The position numbers and the translations under genes were made by a program. Shown piece by piece: positions 44,706 through 55,239 of a DNA stretch of 64,000 nt. The notes beneath the pieces are model-generated. The model was not told where the DNA came from, did no database searches, and worked only from the letters and a program-made list of their open reading frames with translations. Position 1 is the first letter of the stretch. Each line of letters opens with the position of its first letter. Source of the stretch: Sepiola atlantica (lineage: Eukaryota > Mollusca > Cephalopoda > Sepiida > Sepiolidae); the NCBI GenBank assembly GCA_963556195.1, contig OY744525.1:53372946-53436945 (forward strand), read 5' to 3'.

Positions 44706-45034
44706 GTGCAGAAATATTCACCTCTGCATTTTGAATGTAATATACAAAGCCAAACACCAGCGTTTTCTCTGTCTCTTTTTCCCCAATTTCTTTCAGGCTC
44801 AACGCATGTGAGAACGTCCCTAAAAAAACAACTTCGGATGTTCTGCTAAAGATCCATAGCACACGCAACAAGAAACATTCATGAACTCACAAGTTCATGC
44901 ACATACTCTCACACTGACTAAAACAAAGGCAAGCAAATATAAATGCACTCTATACAATGCCTACTTCACACTTTCACACGCACATTCAACAGCAGAATAA
45001 ACATGTCTACTCAACTTCTCACATAGACTAAATT

Positions 45035-45321
45035 GGGTACTTTTTAGGAATAGGTATCCAAGAAAATTTCAATACTTACGTCACCAATTCCGAACGTTAA
45101 CGAACTTCACCGAATAATCTACACAATACGAACCAAACTGTTTTTTTTTTCATTTTTACCCTAACCCTAAACTAAGTTTTAGTTTTAATTTTCAAATTTA
45201 GTTTCGTTCAGTTCGTACTGTGTAGAAGCATTGGAACTTGATTCGTCTTTCTCCGTTCGTAATCGGAACTGCTTATGTCACGAATGCAAATTTCTGGATA
45301 CCTATTCCTAAATAGCACTCC
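45035..45321. mobile_element. MITE with AATAGGTATCCA inverted ends
   Basis: TTTAGGAATAGGTATCCA (45043-45060) has an exact reverse complement at 45295-45312. Inner sequence is also symmetric (TTCTACACAGTACGAAC on one side, CTACACAATACGAACC on the other). AAATT flanks both ends (45030-45034 and 45322-45326) and may be the target duplication. The centre holds a short telomere-like ACCCTAACCCTAAA run. A half copy is at 15857. Confidence 0.7.
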
Positions 45322-45601
45322 AAATTGTACTTCTCTTCACCTTGAACGTTCTAAGGCAATCTGAACTCTCATTCACTACTAACTCTTTATTTTTAGTTGT
45401 CTTAACAAGTTGTCAAATAAAATTGATAAATCTTTTGCATGGATAGACGTTGACATTCTTTCGTTTGATATTGCCTACACACTACAGGGTTAAGAAGACA
45501 TTCAGACAATAATGTTGTATAGTTAAAAGTTGAGAAATTGAAAATAAGCAAAATATACAACAGATAACTTTTACCAAAACAAGCATTAAAATTTAATTTT
45601 C

Positions 45602-45817
45602 GGTACTGTTTCTGAAAAGGCAACCAAAAATTTACTCGCGTGATGTATGTACTATGAATGTGAACAGAGAAAAACAAAGTAAGTTACGCCGTTCCGAATG
45701 TTACTGAAGCCCCCCCCCCCTCCATGTTAAGAATGGCTTTCTTCGTTCACATTTATAATACATACATCACACCTACCAAGCCTGTAAAGTTTTGGTTGCC
45801 TTTTTTGAAACAGTACC
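45602..45817. mobile_element. Foldback element, 65-73-bp arms
   Basis: GGTACTGTTTC...AAGGCAACCAAAA...GATGTATGTA...AATGTGAAC (45602-45665) is mirrored at 45745-45817. The interior carries a poly-C run. Related arm sequence (TTAATTTT, GTTCTGAAACTGTTTT) recurs at 46140-46260 and 52880-53430. Confidence 0.65.
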
Positions 45818-45829
45818 TATTTTTATATC

Positions 45830-46590
45830 GACCTGCTTCTTTTAAACTTCTGAAATTGTTTTTAAGTTTTGTTATTTCAAAATTTGTTTGGTTACTTTCA
45901 CTTCACCGAATTCGTCAACTAAAAATAATGGTCAATTTTTTTAAGATGGTCGTTAATTTCAGGCTTAAAAGATTTAAAACAAAGCTTACCCTAATCCGAC
46001 TAGCAACCACTTCCGGACTTAGGGTTAGTGATACCGTAAGCCTTTTCTTCTTCTTTCTTTTTTACTATCTTGTAATCCTGAAATTAACGAGCACCTCTCT
46101 AAAAAAAATCGACGATCATCTTTAATTGACTCGTGTTAGGCCAAATGAAAGTAATAAAACAAATTTTGAAAAACTTACGAACAGTTTCAGAACTTTAAAA
46201 CTATACAGGTCGATAGAAAATTAAATTTTATTGTTTGGTAACAGTTATTTATTATACCCCCCCCCCCCCCATTTCTGCTCTGTTAGCCATACTACATCAT
46301 TGCCAACTTTCGGACCACTCTATACATTTAAAGGTTTGCTTTATCTAGCGAGTTATTCAACAATTTTACTAAGTTTTTTGTAATCCATACTGACACACGA
46401 AGGAATTAGCGAGGACACTGACCAGGTTATTTTTGCAACCGGACCAGAGTGGCCATTTCTGGGAGCATGGATTCTCACTATTTACTGACTCTGCGGCTAC
46501 CATTACTTTGTGGAGCAGGTAAACAAATCGATACTGACATATTTGATTTCACGGGTGCTTCTGTAGAATAGACATTCAAAGAATTTCGGT
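45830..46590. other. Degenerate repeat debris, no gene
   Basis: AT-rich. It includes a MITE-like stretch (AAACAAATTTTG, ATACAGGTCGATAGAAAATT) at 46150-46260 and a poly-C run at 46257. Nothing else is supported. Confidence 0.4.
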
Positions 46591-47350
46591 ACTTATGGAG
46601 ATTCCCGAGTCTTGATGTATGTAACTACCTGAATGCTCGGTGAACAGCACTTTTTTTTTTGCAAACAATTTATTGTATTTTTAAAATTTTCTTGCTTGCC
46701 CAGAAGAGGGCAATGTTTTTTAATTATTTTTTTTTGGGGGGGGGGGGGGAGCAGCAAATAGAGCATGGAGGCTGATAAATTGTTGTTGGTTTTTAAATTT
46801 TTTATTTATTATTCTGTTCTGTCGGTCTTTTTTTGAAGAGGTCTGTTGCAACATGAACTTAGCTTAAGGTTTCAATGCTTCTTTGTGGCGATAAATTGGA
46901 ATTAGGCATAGGGTAACCTGGGGTATTAAGCACCATGGGGCATTAGGCACCAGCAACTAGGTAACCTTCACAAACCTCTCTATTACATTATTATGGCATT
47001 TGTAGGGCAATAAGCACCAAGCTTGTCTGATCACTGACGAATCACAGGCCTTGTTCCTCACGAGTAGCATTTACTGAGCCAAACAAAAGTAGTCTTTTTT
47101 GACAAGTTGAGAAGCTGTTTTTCTCTCCACATCTGCAGCCATTTTGAAACAGACTTCAACACTTTATGCTCCACAAGGGCAACTGAACAAAACTTTGTTT
47201 CTCTGCGAAACCACTGAGCCTGCAAGCTGTTCCTTTGCTGCTGAAGCACTGAGATATATCAGAAATAAGTACCAAAACCTTTTTCCACTTGATTTAATTC
47301 AGATTTTCATTTTCCAGAGCTGGAAAGTGTGTCATGGTGGTCGGCATCTA

Positions 47351-48085
47351 CAGCCTATCAAATGTGATCATGATTTCCACACAAATTCAACTTGCCATGT
47401 TTTTGTATGCTTTTAGTAAATTAATTGCTTTGTACTGGTACTCATTTAAGCATAATGCATGTAATTGTGTGTAATTTATTTGTTTAAAAAATATCTTGAT
47501 CTTTGATAAAATGTCTGTATTTTTCTGAAGGAAAAGAGTTGAAAATCCCTTGCAGTGATGTAAGTAATAAGAAACATAATTATATTAGTTAAGTTTGACC
47601 TGTTTTCATTATTGAGGAAGTTATATAAAACCAGAAATTTGTAATAACAACTCAACATTTACTGATACTAATACTTGGGTACAGGTGCCTAATGCCCATT
47701 ATAAATACAGCCTATCAAATGTGATCATGATTTCCACACAAATTTAAAAAACTGCTGCAAATCCATGTTTTTGTATGCTTTTAGTAAGTTAATTGCTTTA
47801 TATTTGTACTCATTTAAACATACAAGCATGTAATTGTGTGTAATTTATTTGTTAAAAACATGTTTTGATCTTTGAAAAAAGGAGGTGCTTAATGCCCCAT
47901 GTCTGTATTTTTCTGGTGGAAGAGTTGAAACTCCCTTCAAGTGATTTAAGTAATAAGAAACATGATTATATTAGTTAAGTTTGACCTGTTTTTATTATTG
48001 AGGAAGTTACATAAAACCAGAAATTTGTAATAACAAGTCAACGTTTACTGATACTAATACTTGGGCATAGAGGTGCCTAATGCCC
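47351..48085 (+). repeat. Internal tandem duplication of the transposon, about 357 bp
   Basis: 47351-47707 and 47708-48085 are collinear copies (CAGCCTATCAAATGTGATCA at both starts; ATACTTGGGYA at both ends). They are about 90% identical. The second copy has an extra GGAGGTGCTTAATGCCCCAT block at about 47881-47900. Confidence 0.85.
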
Positions 48086-48110
48086 CGTAAAAAAAATTGT
48101 TTGTTCACAG

Positions 48111-50455
48111 ATGGGTTGCAACTATCAGAAGAAGACTGAGGGTAAAAAGAGGAATCTGAACCAGTCAGAGGAAATGGTTGCTGAATATAAGGCTGTCATA
48201 AAGAAGCAGATATCTGCCAATCAAGCAACCAAGAATTATAAAATAAAACAAGCCGCGCGTGCGTGGTCTCCCTTTGTATGTGACGAGTGTAAAATGCAAT
48301 AAATTTGGGCCATTTGGGGCATTTTTGACCCCCATTGTACCCCCTGGGGGGCGCGAACCAGAATTTTTCTGAGGTCAAGGATGCTCATTTTATATCCAGA
48401 ACAATTGCCTCTACATTTTGGCCAAGTTTCAGAAAAATTGAATGGATGGATCAAACGTTATGGGACAAAAGGGTCATCTTTTGCCATTTTGGGGGCTTTT
48501 GACCCCCTGGGGGCGCGAACCAGATTTTTTCCAAGGTCAGCGATACTTATTTTCTATTAGGAACAATTGCCTCCACATTTTGGCCAAGTTTCAGAGAAAT
48601 TGAATGGATGGATGAAAAGTTATGGGGGCAAAAAATGTCATTTTTTGCCATTTCGGGGCCTTTTGACCCCCTGGGTGGCTAACCAGATTTTTTTTCAAAA
48701 ATCGGAGAATGTCATTTTCTAACCTGACAAAAGTTACTTCATGCAAAATTTCAGAGAAATTCAATGGATGGTTGCGGAGAAAAATCCGGACGGACGGAAC
48801 TGATTCAAAACATAGGTCTCCCGATTTTATAAATCGGGGGACCAATAATATAAAAGTCATTGCTCAGGAGAATGTCTGGGGAAATCCCTATAAACATGTA
48901 TGTTGGGAAGCAAGCAATACTGTCTCTTGCTCATGAAAATGAGCTTGGTGAGTGCATCAAGCTGATGGCAGGATGGGACTGGGGATTCGCATCTAAGGAG
49001 GTCAAAGACACTGTAATGGAGTTTATTCAGACCCACAGCATAGATACCCCATTTGTGAATGGTCGTCCAGGGTATGACTGGCTACAAGAGTTTTTATGCC
49101 GTCATCCAGACATAGTGTCTCGTAAGACTGAGCACCTCGGCACTGTTCGTGAAAAGACAGAGGATCCTGAATTCATCGCCCACTGGTTTGAGCTTCTGGA
49201 TAAGATTCTCATAGAGGAGTGGATAAAAGATATGCCTGCCCAGTTATTCAACACAGATGAAACGGGCTTTGTAATGGACCCCAAAACAGGCACCGTTTTA
49301 TCAGAGAAGGGATCAAAGAAAGTCAATCAGAGTATTGGTGGTTCAGGAAGAGAGCAGATAACAGTTAACTGTGCAGCACCTGCTAATGGCAAGCTACTTC
49401 CACCCTATGTTGTCTACAAAGGGAAAAAGCTCAACCAGGCATGGACACAGGGTGAACCTGAAGGTGCTGCCTATACAGTCAGTTCAAAAGGATGGATGGA
49501 GGCTCCACATTTTTTGGACTGGTTTTAAAAATATTTTCATGAACCACACACGTGACGTCAGTGACAAGGCAAGACTTCTTGTTTTTGATGTTCATGTATC
49601 ACAGCTCTTTTTGGCCCTTGTTGTGTTGATGTGACTTCCAGCTCACATGACACACCACCTGCAGTCACTTGATTGTGTCGTGTTCAGGCTTGATAAACTG
49701 TAGTGGCAATTCCTCCTCCTCAAGTTTGGCCGAACCCACACAGGACCAGTGGGAAAGAAGGACTTTCCCATGATGCTTAAAGCTCTCAGAGATAAATTCT
49801 TAAAGCCAGAAATCATCAAAGCAGGATTCAGTTGCACAGGCATCTGTCCTTTCAATGCCCAAATGGTCACTTTGGAAAGCCAGCCTCGTATTACTGCTCA
49901 AAAAGAGCCCTCCACATCTTTCTTCACACCAGCGTCTCCACTGCCCACCACTCCAGGACCATCTTCCCCAGCCCAGGACCCGCATCCTCAGACATGCCCG
50001 TTTTCTTGTTGACTTCGTCATCTTCATCTGATTCATTGAAAGACTTCTTTCTCAAATAAATTACTCCTTACTTTCAATCTGCAGCAAGAGGGAGATCAGT
50101 TAGAATACAGCGATTCCAATACGTGGAGAGCCTCACAGCAGATGAAAGTATCACCAGACTCATGGAGCTATCTGTTGCTAAGGAGGTTGCTACAGCATCC
50201 AGAGGACGTGGCAGAGGGAAAGGAAAGGGGAAAGGCAAGGGTAAAAGAACACCAGTAAAGGAGACACCATTACCACGACGACCAAGAAGCTCACTGTCAA
50301 CATCGGGGGATTCTGACACTGAGGAATGTTGCAGATGTGGTAGACAGGATGACATTAACTAGGTTCAGTGTGACATCTGTGATTCCTGATATCACATACA
50401 GTGCACCAGCATCAACATTTCATTTGAAGACCTCCAAAATAAGGAATAGCTGTGT
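48111..50455 (+). pseudogene. pogo/jerky-like transposase with C-terminal PHD-like finger, disrupted
   Basis: The N-terminus (MGCNYQKKTEGK..., NQATKNYKI) is a psq-type helix-turn-helix, cut by a foreign insert at about 48244. Coding resumes at about 48850 with a CENP-B-type HTH (GRPGYDWLQEFLCRHPDI) and the DDE core: FNTDETGF (Asp codon 49256), LLVFDVH (49587) and HLQSLD (49671), so all three acidic residues are still encoded. Breaks are a one-base frameshift near 49523, stops at 49632 and near 49700, and a frameshift between 50012 and 50123. After a GRGKGK-type basic stretch, a PHD-like C-terminus (CCRC, QCDIC, YHIQC) has all its tryptophan positions as TAG or TGA. Transposase identity is firm; the PHD call is good. 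Confidence 0.8.
48244..48848. mobile_element. GC-rich non-autonomous element with three 164-bp units, copy 1
   Basis: It splits the transposase frame. It begins ACAAGCCGCGCGTGCGTGGT and ends in a hairpin CCCGATTTTATAAATCGGGG then GACCAAT. The interior has three units of about 164 bp, each with TTTTGACCCCCTGGGGGC, GCGAACCAG, ACAATTGCCTC, TTTTGGCCAAGTTTCAG and GAATGGATGG. TATAAAA occurs at both junctions. Copy 2 is at 61365. It resembles the microsatellite-like core elements (Helentron-associated) described in molluscs, but that identification is tentative. Confidence 0.6.
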
Positions 50456-50726
50456 GCTTAATGCCCCGCGAGGTGGTGCCTATTCCCACAGGTGACTGAA
50501 ATTTGTGGAAAGCTAACCTGAGTTTTGAAATAATTCAATAAATATATTTTCTTCTCTAATGAACATATGTTAACTGTTATTTGTTTAAACAAAGGCATCA
50601 CAACTATATTTTGCCCATGATAGACCAAAGAATCTTTGAAAACGATCTTTTATGCAGATGAAATATAAAGTCAGTAAAAAAAAAGGTTGTGCTTAATACC
50701 CCAGTTTACCCTATTTACCAAATATT

Positions 50727-50752
50727 AGAAGAAGAAGAAGAAGAAGAAGAAG

Positions 50753-50782
<30 letters not shown>
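50727..50782 (+). repeat. (GAA)n microsatellite
   Basis: About 18 uninterrupted AGA/GAA units, immediately outside the right end of the pogo element. Confidence 0.95.
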
Positions 50783-50783
<1 letters not shown>

Positions 50784-50793
50784 TTGCTGTTCT

Positions 50794-50906
50794 GGTGCTT
50801 CTACAGAATTTGAACCGAACCAAACAGACTTTTGCCGAACTTAAACTAAAACTTAGTTAAAAAACAAAACAAAAAAACAGTTTGGTTCAAATTCTGTGGA
50901 AGTACC
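50794..50906. repeat. Hairpin related to the 45035 MITE
   Basis: GGTGCTTCTACAGAATTTGA, ACCGAACCAAAC (50794-50825) is mirrored by 50880-50906. The phrase TTCTACA...GAACCAAAC matches the inner part of the 45035 element. Confidence 0.65.
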
Positions 50907-51049
50907 GATGTTCTATATCCGAAAAAATCAGAAATCAGCGAAAGTAAACTGGCAAAATATCTGTCTTCACAATTTATCGTCTGCATATCTTGGCCAAGTC
51001 CAGAATTTGTCGTCAAAACTCGGGAATCTCCGGTACTGCAAAAGTACCA

Positions 51050-52635
51050 GATTCATTTATTTCTTTTATTTTATTTATTTTTGCATCCGTTGTGATTTGT
51101 TCCGAGGGGTTCATCCAATTTTGTGACTAAAAAACTTCCTCCTCTTTTTAGTCTGTCTGCTACGATCAGGCCACACTTATTTCAAAACAATCCCGTTTTC
51201 TAAATATTACAACAGATGATCAGATTATAATGATCAACTGTTGTAATATTTAATTTAGTTTTTATCGCACAAAATTGTTGTAACTCAAAGTTTAGAATCG
51301 GTGTCGAATATTAATTGAAATAATAAAAAAAATTTTTTTATGGAAAACGGGTGTGGGAATGAGACACAACAATGATAATGAATGATTTTTAATCGCAAAT
51401 AATAAAACATTAAAACAAAGCTTCAAAAATTGACTTGCCTTCCTATCATCTTTGCTCAGGAAGATTTGAAATTCACATTTTTTGTTTTAAATAGTGAAGG
51501 CGATGTCTGGTCAACTATAAAGAAATTGGTCTTGGACAAACAGATTTCGTTCGCCATGGAGGAAATAGGCGGTGTCGAGTCAGAAATAGTCGACCCGTAA
51601 TAAAAGATAGATTTTCTTTTTCTTCCTTTTTTTTCTTCTCTTTGCTGCTCGTGCCGCCGATGTCAAGATGATACTTAACTGTCGGGCTTATAGCAGAAGT
51701 GGCGCATGGTTCTGTTCGATTACAGGCGGCCATCCTCCCAAGCATTACCCCCTCCTTCGAGAGTGGGATTAGCTGGTTGCCTGAGAAATGCAGACGGGTC
51801 TGATCACGGAAAATTTTGCACTCATCCAAAATTTTTTTTTTTTTTTTGGTAAAGCTGGATTTCCCACTATAAACTGCCTCATGTTTTTTTCATACTCGCC
51901 AGTACCAAACATTTCTTTGTTGAGGCAGTGGCGTGCAGAGATTTGGTCTTGATTGTATGCCCCAAAGACTCAAGTATAAGTTCTAGTACTGATAAATATT
52001 ATGAGAAAGTTTGAATATGATTAGATGTTCGTGGTCACCGTCCCGTTGGCTCCTCCCTCTGCACGCTTCATGCATGTATCGAGGTGAGGTACCGTCAAAT
52101 TATAATTTTTTTTTTTTGGGGGGGGGGGGGGGGCATTTGTTTCTATTGTGTCGCTCTGGTCCCCCAACCCCCTATTCCCTGAATGAATAACACTTATACT
52201 TTGATCTTCTCGAAAAAGTGAAGAAAACATCTTTTTATAAATTGTTTTATGTCAAAAATTATCATAGTTACCTCTACTATCATAATGCATTTTATAATAC
52301 ATTTTATAATACATTATCACTTATTGAATACGTCCATGAGATTTAAGAGTCTATTGGCGCCCCGAATAAGTCTTATCTTATTCATTATTACTAACACCTT
52401 CTCACATATTATATGGTTAACAAAGATAGGCAATAAAGTTGATATAAATGTTAGAATGTGATTTTGTTCTTTTATTTTAACCAAACCCCCACCCCCACTC
52501 CCACCCCCGGGGAAGCTGGCTGTTTCTGCCTTCCGGTCTTGTGCCACATTTTGCTTTGGCGTTAATCAAGTAACTGACCCCATGTCTAACTTTAAATCCT
52601 AAAACCGAATAAAATACCAAGATTTGTAATTAGAG
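51050..52635. other. No recognisable gene
   Basis: A 104-residue minus frame at 51515-51829 (with a lysine/glutamate run) has no recognisable motif. There are poly-T/poly-G tracts at 51829 and 52113-52134. Confidence 0.45.
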
Positions 52636-52800
52636 TCTCTATTTACTTGTCTTCCCACGACAGCAAATTAGACACAAGGTCGATTTTTAATGTGAGGAAA
52701 TCAAGCTCCCCAAAACGGGGCACACTGAATTGGGATAAAAATTACGTCAGTCTAGGAGTTCTCTCCTGGTTGAGGAAAGGTCCCCAAGTAGCTTTTAGCC
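52636..52800 (-). mobile_element. SINE copy (body of the 16851 family)
   Basis: Matches 16851-17015: CTATTTACTTG, AGACACAAGGTCG, CAAGCTCCCCAAAA, GGGATAAAAATTACGTCAG and TCTAGGAG on plus. The U2-like head is absent. TAGCTTTTAGCCATGATAAG follows, like a LINE-E end. Confidence 0.6.
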
Positions 52801-52859
52801 ATGATAAGTAGTAACTCATTCTTTTAAAACACAGATACTACAGGTAATCTTGCAGTATA

Positions 52860-53440
52860 GTTAACATCCAAGAAAGGAGAAAAAACGAAATATACAACAA
52901 ATAACTTTTACTAAATGCACTAAAATTTAATTTTATACCGACATGCATACTTTTAACGTTCTGAAACTGTTTTATGTTGTTTTTTTTTTAATTTCAAAAT
53001 AAGATTTCGTCAATAGTTTTATTTCAGACCTAGTAAAAAATTAAATATTTTTTGTTCAGCTTCGAGATCTTATATCTTAACACAGAAGAAGAAATTTAAA
53101 AAAATACAACTAATAACTTTCATCACTTGTATTAAAATTTTCATTTTACCGACCTGTATACTTTTAACGTTCCGAAACTGTTTTAAAGTTTTTTTTATTT
53201 CAAAATAAGTTACAGTATCTCAAAGCTTTTTTGTTCAACTTAAGGCCTCACGTGGTCAGCCATTTTAGTTTTAGTGCGGCAATAAGCCACACGAACATCG
53301 AGAAAAAATTCTGAAATAAAAAAAAACCTTACAGTTTCAGTACATTAAAAGTATACAGTTCGGTAGATAATTAAATTCTACTACGTTTGATACAAATTAT
53401 TTTTTTTTGTTCACGATTCTTCAACTGTTAACGATAGTGC
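52860..53440. repeat. Three copies of an AT-rich dispersed sequence
   Basis: The phrase ACAAMTAATAACTTT, then TAAAATTTAATTTTA, CCGACMTG, CATACTTTTAACGTT and CTGAAACTGTTTT, occurs near 52890 and 53105, and inverted near 53330-53400. The plus and minus copies form large hairpins. Confidence 0.6.
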
Positions 53441-53479
53441 CATAATACACTTTAATCCTAGCTCGGAGAATGGAGATTT

Positions 53480-54545
53480 GTAATTAGAGTGTAGTATAGG
53501 GAGACGTGTGCAGAACAGGAGACTTCGATGGTATGGCCATGTTGAAAAAAATGGATGAGAGTTATTGAGTTAGTTGATATAGAACAGTTAAAGTAGTAAG
53601 TCCAGTTGACAGGGAAAGGCCAAGAAAAACATTGCAGGAAGCGATAAAAATGAACTTAAATTTTTTTTTTTTTAACTTTTATTCACTACAAATAAAGCAC
53701 ATTGCCACTGAGACGTAAGGGGATACTGTGAATTAGGGGTCAGATTTATAAGCGCATCCTAATTGGAGAGTTGTTCAGCGAAATGTTCGTTCACATTACA
53801 TTTAAATTTTTGCGTGTTGATACAGTCGGGGAAACAGGGAGCAGGGAGAAAATTTTAAACGCAAGCAGTTCGAGGAAAGAAGCTGTTGGAGTAGAAAGTT
53901 TTCCGGCATCTGGGAACCTCTACAGTGAAGGAGTGGGATTTTGATGCTTGTCGGATTGGTCGGGGGATTTACGTTGAGGAGGCACAAGTGCAGCAAGTTC
54001 ATCGGAGCACATTCCGTTGAAGTACTTGTAAAAAACAAGCACAGGGTTGCAACATTGCGGCGATGGAACAGTGGCTGGAGCTTGGTAGATAGTGTGGGAC
54101 CTATTAGATTAGAGACTTTTTTTTGGACCCTAAGAGGGAGAGATTAGTGGTTGTTGCACCAGCCCAGATGTGGCAACAATACTTCATGCATGGGCGAATG
54201 GTGGTTTTGTAGAGATATAGGATACTGGCAGGTGTGAGAATTTTTCTAGCCCGGTAGAGGGAGCCCACCTTCTTCGAAGCAGACTTGACAGTATCTTCTA
54301 TGTATTTGTTTCAATTCATGTTACCTATGTTGGACTCTCAGGGGGGGGGGGGGGTGCTATCAGCCATAGCAATCGGTGGTTGAAAAGGTTAAAGGAAAGG
54401 AGTTTTGTCTTAGTGACATTAAATAAAGCTGTCCATTTTTTAACTTGAGAGAAAGAGGGATAAATAAAGACCTGGTCAGACATAGGTAAGTTTGGAATTC
54501 AATTTCTTAAACCGATGATGAGGAGGAGGACAAGGAGGAGAATGA
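53480..54545 (+). mobile_element. LINE-C 3' end, split by a LINE-D insertion
   Basis: 53480-53655 is collinear with 39890-40050. The family sequence GAGAGAAAGAGGGATAAATA resumes at 54449 and ends with a GAT/GAG-rich tail at 54515-54545. Between the parts lies the element at 53656-54440. Confidence 0.75.
53656..54440 (-). mobile_element. LINE-D family copy nested in LINE-C
   Basis: Read on minus, it ends in a T/A tail at 53656-53675. The body contains the LINE-D UTR, the FFPR/GLWN-type block near 53880, HRRNVAT at about 54060, the CCHIWAGA region at about 54170 and GSLYRARK at about 54260. A short AACTT is present at both edges. It is 5'-truncated. Confidence 0.75.
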
Positions 54546-54549
54546 GTCT

Positions 54550-54925
54550 GCTTATATCATTAGCGGGAAGTTTTTCACTATATAAAGAGAAGATTTCACT
54601 GTTCACTATTTAGAGGGTGAATTCTTTGATTAATCATTAGTTGAAAAATCAAGATTGGGGACCATTTTTAGGTTAAACTTACATAGAAAACTGACCCCCA
54701 CCTCCTGCAAAAAACTGAAAAAGTAATTTATTTAAAAATTTTGTACTTACAAATTGTATTTCTAGGAATTAAACCAGTAAATGTATTGTAAAAATGTGAT
54801 TTAAATATTTTATACTGGTAATCTAAAAAAAGAAGCTGGCAAAATGCTTTCTTTGTGAAATTCAAAATATAATGAATACATGTGTTGTAACAGTAGCGAC
54901 CGAAAGGGGGAAACGTGTATACGTA
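54550..54925. other. No recognisable feature
   Basis: A+T-rich, non-coding. Confidence 0.5.
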
Positions 54926-55200
54926 GTATCCCTTTGTGATTCTATCTAGTCAATATTTTTCTCTTTGGTAATCTGTTTTTGATTCTTTTCTATTCTTTTC
55001 CCGTCATTGGTGCTGCATCTAATCACAGAAAAGGACCTAAAAATAAACGAAAAGAATCGAAAGGGCAGAAAGTGTGGATATAGTATCCCTTTGCAATTCT
55101 GTCTAGTCAATATTTTGCCTCTTATTAATCAATTCTCGTCCTATTCTCTCCCTTTCGGACACTTTTTTGATCACTAATACTGTATATAATCACTGAAAAT
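54926..55200 (+). repeat. Direct repeat, two units about 156 bp apart
   Basis: GTATCCCTTTGYRATTCTRT, CTAGTCAATATTTT, ATCACTRAWAA and surrounding sequence occur at about 54927 and 55083. Both units contain GAAAGGG and cut off in the same place. Confidence 0.65.
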
Positions 55201-55239
55201 GTGACGATTGTGGGGTCTGGAATGGCAAGATGGGTGCAT

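Larger units (their letters stand above)
46911..50711 (+). mobile_element. pogo/jerky-type DNA transposon, 3.8 kb, TA target duplication
   Basis: The ends are near-perfect inverted repeats (GGGTAAMCTGGGGTATTAAG, then CAC) and are flanked by TA at 46909-46910 and 50712-50713, as expected for the Tc1/mariner superfamily. The same TTAATGCCCC/GGGGCATTAAG motif recurs inside at about 46937, 46998, 47680, 47885, 48070 and 50457, which suggests subterminal transposase-binding sites. The element contains a broken transposase gene (48111 onward), AATAAA at 50537, a 357-bp internal duplication and one foreign insert at about 48244-48848. Confidence 0.85.
46594..51040. repeat. Older inverted arms flanking the pogo transposon
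   Basis: GGAGATTCCCGAGTCTTGA near 46604-46622 is reverse-complementary to the CAAAACTCGGGAATCTCC block near 51014-51031, and GGTACT follows on each side. The simplest reading is that the pogo element at 46911-50711 landed inside an older palindromic element. Confidence 0.4.

Noticed and set aside
51515..51829. 104-residue minus frame as a host gene
   Set aside because: Low-complexity Lys/Glu run and no recognisable domain or splice context.
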